IMG/VR virus record: IMGVR_UViG_3300047560_000237
Span: 1 to 22,579 of that record
Direction: 5' to 3' (one strand)
Source: a virus
DNA: 22,579 nucleotides
A program made the position numbers and the translations under genes. Under the pieces are notes generated by a model. It was not told the DNA's origin. It did not search any database and saw only the letters and a program-made list of their open reading frames with translations. Every line of letters begins with the position of its first letter. Within the stretch, counting starts at the first letter, position 1. Below, in pieces: positions 14,641-19,752 of the stretch.

Positions 14641-15025
14641 TGCAGTCCCCGTCAGATTTCTTACCTTCCAACTCGATCAGCAACTCGATGTAATGCTTGG
14701 CTTTGAGCAAATCAGCGAGGCCGTTCTTTTTGCGCCAGCGACTGATGTACTTAATCACGTTGCCCTCGAAGTACCCCAGCGCGTTGGCGTGGATGTACTC
14801 GACTGGTTGGATCGGCAAATCTTTGTAGTGGTTGCCATCGATTTGTTGTTTCAGTGCTGTCACTTGTTGTTCCTTTACATCTATGATTCCAGTTTTTACA
14901 TATTCAGAACGTGCGTTCGGAATTGTCGGGTTCGTCATGTTGCACCACGGGCAATATGAATACATTGAATTTTTGGATGACCATCCGTGAACAGCGCATT
15001 GATTGTTTATGCCAAACCCAAACAT
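14621..15025 (-). CDS. DUF3310 protein with N-terminal zinc-ribbon-like motif
   Basis: A 134-residue protein. The C-terminal half (about 62-125) contains the DUF3310 signature: 'HYKDLPIQPVEYIHANALGYFEGN' (in parts), VIKYISRWRKKNG and an LKAKHYIELLIE helix. This family includes T7 gp1.7, a nucleotide kinase, so a nucleotide-related role is possible. The N-terminus carries C10-x2-H13 and C25-x2-C28, a plausible zinc-binding site that is not part of the core family. GGAGAA lies 3-4 bases before ATG 15025, which supports this start and therefore the zinc motif. It overlaps the polymerase gene by 19 bases. Confidence 0.75.
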   Translation of the reverse strand: MFGFGINNQCAVHGWSSKNSMYSYCPWCNMTNPTIPNARSEYVKTGIIDVKEQQVTALKQQIDGNHYKDLPIQPVEYIHANALGYFEGNVIKYISRWRKKNGLADLLKAKHYIELLIELEGKKSDGDCNAGKGH

Positions 15026-16860
15026 AATTTCTCCACTTCTCGAACGTAGTAATCAAAATCAACTGGCAGCTTGCCAGCGTTGCGAATGTCGTTGCAGGGC
15101 TGCACACCCCAACCGGACTCGATGCCGATCTTGCGCCATTCTTGTTTGCCTTTGAGTGGTGGCATCCACTTAAACAAACGCCCACCACCCTCGGCGATGT
15201 AGTAGCGTGTGATGTTTTGCAACTGCGTGGTCACACCATCGTGCTCAAGACCCAAGTGACTTGAGCGCGGCACTTTGGTGCGAAGCATGAAGTCCATGAT
15301 GTCGGGCCAGTTGTGCAAAGTCTCGCGGATCGGTGCGTTCTCGATCATGACCTTCTCGGCCACCTTGGCAACCACCAAGGCGCTGTGATTTTGATGCCAG
15401 CCCATCTCATACTCATACGCACCCTTGCGCTTCACAGAGCCGTTCTCGTACTGGGCGATGTAGTTGTTCACATCACGAATCATCATCGACTTGTAGATCG
15501 CTTCTTCAAGGACCAGCCCGGTGCGTGACTGCCATGCAGCGCGAACCATGTCCACCTCGATCTTGCGACTGCGCGGCACACGAACAGTCAAGCCGTCGGT
15601 GTTCACTTGAATCAGTTGCAGACCCTCGATGTGCAGCAGCCCTTCGGCCAGCACACACAGCAACAGTTGACCGTTGAGTGTGATCGACATTGTGAACAGC
15701 GGATCGTAGAACACGCTGAACCTGTTGTTGCTGTCACCGTACACACCGTTGAGCGCCAGCTTCAGCATGGCCGACTCTGCTGACTTCTTGGGGTACGTCT
15801 TGCGCTGCTCGAACAGGTGTTTGTAGATGCCTACGAAAGCAGAGCCAAGGTGTTGAGGATAGAAGCCGTTAGTAATAGCGAGGTTCGGGTAATAGCTAGC
15901 AACATCCAAATCAACAATGACGTGATCATCGTCCGATTCGACCACTTGAGACTCCACGCTGCCGTGAATACCCCCAAGGCCAAATACGAAAGTAAATCCA
16001 TCCACAACAGCAGTGAGATCATTGAAAACTCCTTTGGTCTCGGTGATGGTCTGGTCTTTGAGCCAGTTCAGCACACGGGTAAATTCTGATGATTGAAATT
16101 GAATCCACGGCAGAATGGCATCGCGCAACGCAATCGATGGGCGAGGTGTTTGTCGTGGTGTGCGGCCACTCGGGCCGAAGTCGTAACAGGTCACACCGGC
16201 TTCTTCTAACTTCATGATGAAGTAGTCCTTGCCGATCTTTGTGTCGTTGTGGTTCATGAAGTCGCGGTTGTACTTGGCAGTCAACTCTTCGCGGAACTTG
16301 ATCATGCCCAGCGTTTTGTAATAGAACGCCTTGGTCTGATCCACGTCATGCGCGTTGTATGACTTCAGCTTCACCGCTTGCTCTTGCGTCAGCGTTGTGC
16401 CGACTTTGAAGGGCAGGTCTTCGATGTTGTCCGAGCGCATGTTGAACTCCAGCATTTTCAAGCTGGTGGCGCGCGCCTTGTTGTCGAAGTGATGAATCTT
16501 GAACAGATCGATCTGCTGCACAAAGTGATCAGAGGGTTTGATGAAGTGCATCCACTTGCCACTCTCGTCATCACTTTGCGAGTTGATGATCGCCATCGCC
16601 TTTTGGTACAGCATGTTGGCATCGCTGTGACCCATGCGGATCAGTGTATGGAGAACGGGGTAATCGAACCCGAGTGAATTGAAACCAACCATGCGTGAGT
16701 TGGTATCTTTAAGGTACTGGAGGAAGGCGACGATTTCTTTTGAATCATTGCGCCAGTCACTAATCTCGAACGCCCAGCGAAACGGTGCTTCTGCATGTTC
16801 CACCGCCAGCGTGAAGATGTTGGGGTAGGTCTCGATGTCAAATACATAGTCATTACTCAT
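15007..16860 (-). CDS. DNA polymerase, family B-like, with 3'-5' exonuclease
   Basis: A 617-residue replicative polymerase. The N-terminal exonuclease has all three motifs: Exo I DIET (Asp8, Glu10), Exo II with Asn61 and Asp66 in GFNSLGFD, and Exo III YNAHD (168-172). The polymerase part shows motif A DVASYYPN (about 316-323), motif B KLALNGVYGDS (about 362-372) and motif C as VNTDGL (about 417-422). A KGAYEYE segment follows. These are family B motifs, but motif C has Asn where the usual DTD has its first Asp. I recall the same NTDG form in other phage polymerases. The protein is short for family B and has no obvious protein-priming insertions. It lies between the putative ssDNA-binding gene and the DUF3310 gene. 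Confidence 0.83.
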   Translation of the reverse strand: MSNDYVFDIETYPNIFTLAVEHAEAPFRWAFEISDWRNDSKEIVAFLQYLKDTNSRMVGFNSLGFDYPVLHTLIRMGHSDANMLYQKAMAIINSQSDDESGKWMHFIKPSDHFVQQIDLFKIHHFDNKARATSLKMLEFNMRSDNIEDLPFKVGTTLTQEQAVKLKSYNAHDVDQTKAFYYKTLGMIKFREELTAKYNRDFMNHNDTKIGKDYFIMKLEEAGVTCYDFGPSGRTPRQTPRPSIALRDAILPWIQFQSSEFTRVLNWLKDQTITETKGVFNDLTAVVDGFTFVFGLGGIHGSVESQVVESDDDHVIVDLDVASYYPNLAITNGFYPQHLGSAFVGIYKHLFEQRKTYPKKSAESAMLKLALNGVYGDSNNRFSVFYDPLFTMSITLNGQLLLCVLAEGLLHIEGLQLIQVNTDGLTVRVPRSRKIEVDMVRAAWQSRTGLVLEEAIYKSMMIRDVNNYIAQYENGSVKRKGAYEYEMGWHQNHSALVVAKVAEKVMIENAPIRETLHNWPDIMDFMLRTKVPRSSHLGLEHDGVTTQLQNITRYYIAEGGGRLFKWMPPLKGKQEWRKIGIESGWGVQPCNDIRNAGKLPVDFDYYVREVEKLCLGLA

Positions 16861-16954
16861 TACGATTACTCAGTTGGATGGGGTACTTGCTGCTCTATTG
16901 CTCATCGCCAAATGGATAGTGGACGAAATTGTCCTCAGCTTTCCCCCAATTTGA

Positions 16955-17644
16955 TTACTGACCGCCTAAGAACGAAGGAAGGCCAGCCGGTGCCGCAAAC
17001 GGCGCAGCAGGCATCGCAGTCGCACCTTGAGGCGCAGGAGCAAACATTCCAGCAGGAGCACCCGCAACCGCACCAAATAACCCAGACGCATCAACGGCCC
17101 CTTCACCAAATGCAGTATCGTCACCAGCAAATTGAACAGCGATCAAGTCGCAACGGATGCCGCGACCATGCTTGTTTTCTTGCAACCAAGGTTTGATGGC
17201 CGCATTCACACGGCAACCGCCGTACATCTTGCGGGCCAGTTGTTGAAACGCCATCGTGTTCGCTGGGTCGATGGGTGTGCCATCGGCTTGGATCATTTGT
17301 GGCGCGTTGTCACGGCCAGCAGTGATGAACACGTTGCCAGCGTAGCCATCGTAGGGTTGGAAAGTCTTTTTGTTGACCTTCTCTGAACCCATACCAAAGC
17401 AACGCAGCTTGCGGTCTTGCTGGATCATGCCCATGACGGTCTGAGCGTGTTCTTTCCACTTCTCCAAGGCCATCGCGCCGTACTTCTGCATGAACTGCTG
17501 GAACCCAGCGTGATCTTGCGGCATGAGGAACTCGCAGTTGTAAGAGATGCGCTCTTTACCTGTGGCTTCGTTCACTTGACGCTGTGGTTCAGCAAGGTGA
17601 GGGAAAGACAGACGGACGTTTGACAAGAAAATAATATCGGACAT
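16955..17644 (-). CDS. DUF2815 protein, putative ssDNA-binding protein
   Basis: A 229-residue protein with the DUF2815 signature: an N-terminal 'LSNVRLSFPHLAEP' strand, the middle 'YDGYAGNVFITAGRDNAPQM' and a later 'KMYGGCRVNAAIKPWLQ' followed by 'GIRCDLIAVQFAGDDTAFG'. The family has an OB-fold related to T7 gp2.5 and is regarded as a phage ssDNA-binding protein acting with the polymerase. The last 45 residues are a flexible Ala/Pro/Gly tail (GAVAGAPAGMFAPAPQG and onward) ending in SFLGGQ. It lacks the strongly acidic tip seen in many SSBs. GGAG lies 9 bases before ATG 17644. The 94 bases between this gene and the polymerase hold no gene I can support. Confidence 0.8.
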   Translation of the reverse strand: MSDIIFLSNVRLSFPHLAEPQRQVNEATGKERISYNCEFLMPQDHAGFQQFMQKYGAMALEKWKEHAQTVMGMIQQDRKLRCFGMGSEKVNKKTFQPYDGYAGNVFITAGRDNAPQMIQADGTPIDPANTMAFQQLARKMYGGCRVNAAIKPWLQENKHGRGIRCDLIAVQFAGDDTAFGEGAVDASGLFGAVAGAPAGMFAPAPQGATAMPAAPFAAPAGLPSFLGGQ

Positions 17645-17663
17645 TACATTTACTCCAGTTGAT

Positions 17664-18974
17664 TTACATGAGCCACGAGGGCAAGGATTCCACAGCGGGT
17701 GCTGCTTCTACTGCACTGAACATCGGTGCAGCATTGGTGATGACAGCCGGGCGGCTATCAGATTCGGGGACCACAGTGATCTTGCCTGCCATCTTGACGA
17801 CATACTCTTGATCCATGCGTTTGAGTTGGCGATCTGTGAGTTGTACCTTCGTGCCGTCTTTCTTTTCCCACACCAGCTTCTCAGCCTTCGCAGGGGTCAC
17901 GAGTTTGGTTTCATAGATGATGGTCTTGGGGATGCCCATCTTCGTCAGCTTCTCGGCCATCTCAGCTTCAGGCAGTGCCCAAGCGCGAGAGCCGCGACCA
18001 TTGACGAGTTTGAGTCCGGGGATTGTTTGACCTGCTTGCATACGGCGCAGTGCTTCAGCTTCAACACCTTCAAGGAGTTGGCGCATCAACGGGGCTGCTT
18101 CCATGATCTGTGCGATCTGTGCATCATCCATTGCGGATGGGTCTTTGTCGGCAGATTGCTGCGCGACATCGAGTGTTTGATTTACTACTGGCTGGAACAT
18201 GATTCCGACCTCCTTCATTACGTTACTTGCCAGCGCGGCACAGGAGCCTTTAGCGCGACAAAATTTACATTGACTTTCACCCGGTACAAGCGGTGCATCT
18301 GGTTTGTCAGTTGCAGCAGCTTGGGTGATGATTGTACCCATGTTGTCCAACAGTGACCTTACAGTGACCGTGTGCGAAGTGATCGCAGGCATACCACGCA
18401 GCGCCAGCTTGGGCTGAATGATCGTCATCTTCACAAACTCAAAGGGATAGACACCGTTAACGGGCAGCTTGTAGTCTGCCAACACACCATAGGCGTATTG
18501 TTCAAGCTGCATGTTGCCTTCGGCGCTAACGATGCCCATACCATCTTTATAGTCGATCAACTCAAGTGTGTCACCACCAGTGATTTGAATGTCCACCGTA
18601 CCCGACAAGTCTTTGCGACCTAACAGGTGCTCGGGGTTCACACGAGTTTCGGTGAGCACTGTAGGGAAGTGACCAGTTTGAACAATCTCAACAACCCGCG
18701 ACATGATGTAGTCGTAGGCAATCTTGACTCGTTCAGCACGAGATGCGTCAACTACGAAATCACCTTCGTGGTCTGTCAAAGTCAGCCCGATGAACGCAGC
18801 CGGTTCAACGGGATCGCCTTTGAAGCATTCTTCAAGCAGTGTGTGGCTGTGAGTGCCGTCCACGGCAGCAGGACCGCTGCCAGTGTCGGGGTACTTGGCC
18901 TCTTCACGAATCGAGCCGGGGCACAAGGCCCAGCGGCTACGTTTCGATGGAGACAACATAGCGTGGCCGCTCAT
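17664..18974 (-). CDS. DUF2800 protein: Cas4/RecB-type PD-(D/E)xK nuclease with Fe-S cysteines
   Basis: A 436-residue protein. RecB/Cas4-like nuclease motifs are visible: His44 in GTHSH, Glu109, Asp128 in GTVDI, Asp141-x-Lys143 in LIDYKDG and a QLEQYAYG motif near 155-162. Four cysteines fit an iron-sulphur cluster as in AddB and Cas4: Cys18 in LCPGS and a C-x2-C-x5-C group near 236-245 (CKFCRAKGSC). The C-terminal 190 residues are helical and unassigned, ending in PSWLM. Such phage proteins are placed in replication/recombination modules and probably act as single-strand exonucleases. It lies 2 bases after the stop of the Ala/Pro-linker gene and 19 bases before the DUF2815 gene. Confidence 0.82.
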   Translation of the reverse strand: MSGHAMLSPSKRSRWALCPGSIREEAKYPDTGSGPAAVDGTHSHTLLEECFKGDPVEPAAFIGLTLTDHEGDFVVDASRAERVKIAYDYIMSRVVEIVQTGHFPTVLTETRVNPEHLLGRKDLSGTVDIQITGGDTLELIDYKDGMGIVSAEGNMQLEQYAYGVLADYKLPVNGVYPFEFVKMTIIQPKLALRGMPAITSHTVTVRSLLDNMGTIITQAAATDKPDAPLVPGESQCKFCRAKGSCAALASNVMKEVGIMFQPVVNQTLDVAQQSADKDPSAMDDAQIAQIMEAAPLMRQLLEGVEAEALRRMQAGQTIPGLKLVNGRGSRAWALPEAEMAEKLTKMGIPKTIIYETKLVTPAKAEKLVWEKKDGTKVQLTDRQLKRMDQEYVVKMAGKITVVPESDSRPAVITNAAPMFSAVEAAPAVESLPSWLM

Positions 18975-18976
18975 GA

Positions 18977-19390
18977 TCAGGCTTTCAGTGCTTCGATGCC
19001 TGCGAACAGAGAACCGTAGTGCTCTGGCTTCACGTCGTTGATGTTGGCGTAACCGAGTTGGGTCAGCACAGCTTGGATGCTTGCACCCTTTGTTGGACCA
19101 AGAGCCTTGTATGCGCCCATGACGTAATCGATCAGACCTTTGCCGTCAGTGAACGGTGCGCCACCGGTAGGAGCGGGTGCAGTCACTTCGGGTGCTACGA
19201 ATGTGGGTGCAGCGGGCATCACAGGTGCTGGCGCTGCAACAGGGGCAGCGGCAACCACGGGTGCGGGGGCGGCAACAGGTGCGGCCACTTGTGCAACAGG
19301 AGCCACTGGTGCTACATTGCTGGTCTCCAGTTTGGCGGTGAGTGCGATGACAGCTTGCGTCAGTGCTTCAATTTTAGTTTCGAGTGACAT
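18977..19390 (-). CDS. Two-domain protein with Ala/Pro linker, unknown function
   Basis: A 137-residue protein in three parts: an N-terminal coil (1-25, KIEALTQAVIALTAKLE), a low-complexity Ala/Pro/Val linker (about 26-76, APVAPVAQVAAPVAAPAPV), and a small C-terminal helical domain (about 80-137, DGKGLIDYVMGAYKALGP and onward). The design suggests a multimerising coil joined by a flexible tether to a binding domain. AAAGGAA lies upstream of ATG 19390. It sits between the RHH regulator and the DUF2800 nuclease in the replication operon, so a scaffold for replication proteins is a reasonable guess, but I recognise no family. Confidence 0.6.
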   Translation of the reverse strand: MSLETKIEALTQAVIALTAKLETSNVAPVAPVAQVAAPVAAPAPVVAAAPVAAPAPVMPAAPTFVAPEVTAPAPTGGAPFTDGKGLIDYVMGAYKALGPTKGASIQAVLTQLGYANINDVKPEHYGSLFAGIEALKA

Positions 19391-19574
19391 ACAAAGATTC
19401 CTTTACGTTTACAGGGGGTTGAATTGTGAGACGGTCTTCATTGAACGCCTCAACTATTTCACGAAGGACTTCTGACGGTTGCCCGTACTTCCGAACCTTG
19501 GTGTGAAATTTGGAGTGTGTCTTGTCAGTCACTCGGACTACAAGAAACTTGGATTTGATTTTGGGAATTGCCAT
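19374..19574 (-). CDS. Ribbon-helix-helix (Arc/CopG-like) transcription regulator
   Basis: A 66-residue protein starting at MAIPKIKSK. A longer in-frame start at 19655 would run through the promoter region and is rejected. The layout is that of a ribbon-helix-helix domain: a strand at about 9-16 (KFLVVRVT), helix A about 18-30 (KTHSKFHTKVRKYG) and helix B about 33-46 (PSEVLREIVEAFNE). These proteins dimerise and bind short palindromes in tandem as repressors. It is the first gene of the leftward replication operon, and a palindrome lies 30 bases before its start, so autoregulation is likely. It overlaps the next gene by 17 bases. No good ribosome site is seen. Confidence 0.72.
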   Translation of the reverse strand: MAIPKIKSKFLVVRVTDKTHSKFHTKVRKYGQPSEVLREIVEAFNEDRLTIQPPVNVKESLYVTRN

Positions 19575-19603
19575 GACAAAATAAATTTTGGTTGCGTTGG
19601 GCA

Positions 19604-19618
19604 AAGTGTAGCACACTT
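19604..19618. promoter_or_regulatory. Operator-like palindrome AAGTGT-agc-ACACTT
   Basis: A perfect 6-3-6 inverted repeat in the divergent region. It covers the -10 of the leftward promoter and touches the -35 of the rightward promoter, so one bound protein could block both. Its core recurs at 12943-12956. The neighbouring RHH protein is the obvious candidate ligand, which is an inference. Confidence 0.6.
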
Positions 19619-19635
19619 GTGATACGATTGTGCAA
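19605..19635 (-). promoter_or_regulatory. Leftward promoter for replication operon
   Basis: Read leftwards, TTGCAC (19630-19635) serves as -35 and the extended -10 TGCTACACT ends at 19605. The 19-base spacer is long, but an extended -10 can compensate. Transcription would start near 19598, giving a leader of about 24 bases to the RHH gene. Confidence 0.5.
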
Positions 19636-19638
19636 CGG
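19617..19638 (+). repeat. Tandem imperfect 11-base repeat
   Basis: TTGTGATACGA and TTGTGCAACGG follow each other directly (8 of 11 bases identical), one helical turn apart, next to the palindrome and inside the rightward promoter. It could be an extra protein-binding site. Confidence 0.4.
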
Positions 19639-19646
19639 TTTAAAAT
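19617..19646 (+). promoter_or_regulatory. Rightward promoter for leader ORF and primase-helicase
   Basis: TTGTGA (19617-19622) and TAAAAT (19641-19646) are separated by 18 bases and would start transcription near 19653. The -35 overlaps the right end of the palindrome at 19604-19618. Confidence 0.5.
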
Positions 19647-19653
19647 ATTTTGC

Positions 19654-19687
19654 AAAAAAGAAAGCCCCGGTGGTAAGACCGAGGCTT
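19654..19687 (-). terminator. Leftward terminator / rightward 5' UTR hairpin
   Basis: AAGCC-C-CGGT, loop GGTAAG, then ACCG-A-GGCTT (19662-19687) gives 9 base pairs with one mismatch. Read leftwards the stem is followed by TTTCTTTTTT, a standard terminator. Read rightwards it is a hairpin starting about 10 bases from the transcript start and ending exactly before AAAGGAGG. Confidence 0.55.
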
Positions 19688-19704
19688 AAAGGAGGTTTCA
19701 ACCC

Positions 19705-19752
19705 ATGAACAAACAAACAGTTGGCAACATGCTTGTCGAGGCGATTATATGA
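19705..19752 (+). CDS. Leader micro-ORF (15 codons) coupled to primase-helicase
   Basis: ATG 19705 is preceded by a near-perfect ribosome site, AAAGGAGG (19688-19695), better than that of any large gene nearby. It encodes MNKQTVGNMLVEAII and stops in TGA at 19750-19752, which overlaps the ATG of the primase-helicase gene (ATGA). This suggests that ribosomes load at the strong site and restart on the large gene, making the peptide a translational coupler. Whether the peptide itself does anything is unknown. Confidence 0.55.
   Translation: MNKQTVGNMLVEAII

Noticed and set aside
16870-16905. An 11-residue ORF (MSNRAASTPSN) on the - strand just before the polymerase gene
   Set aside because: No convincing ribosome site and random-looking composition; a short inverted repeat GGAC-gaaatt-GTCC at 16921-16934 nearby is too weak to call.
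19185-19310. GC-rich repeats suggestive of a tandem DNA repeat
   Set aside because: They encode the Ala/Pro/Val linker of the 137-aa protein, and codon repetition explains them.
19575-19655. Longer N-terminus for the RHH protein starting at 19655
   Set aside because: It would translate the promoter and palindrome region, and the added residues do not resemble an RHH extension.
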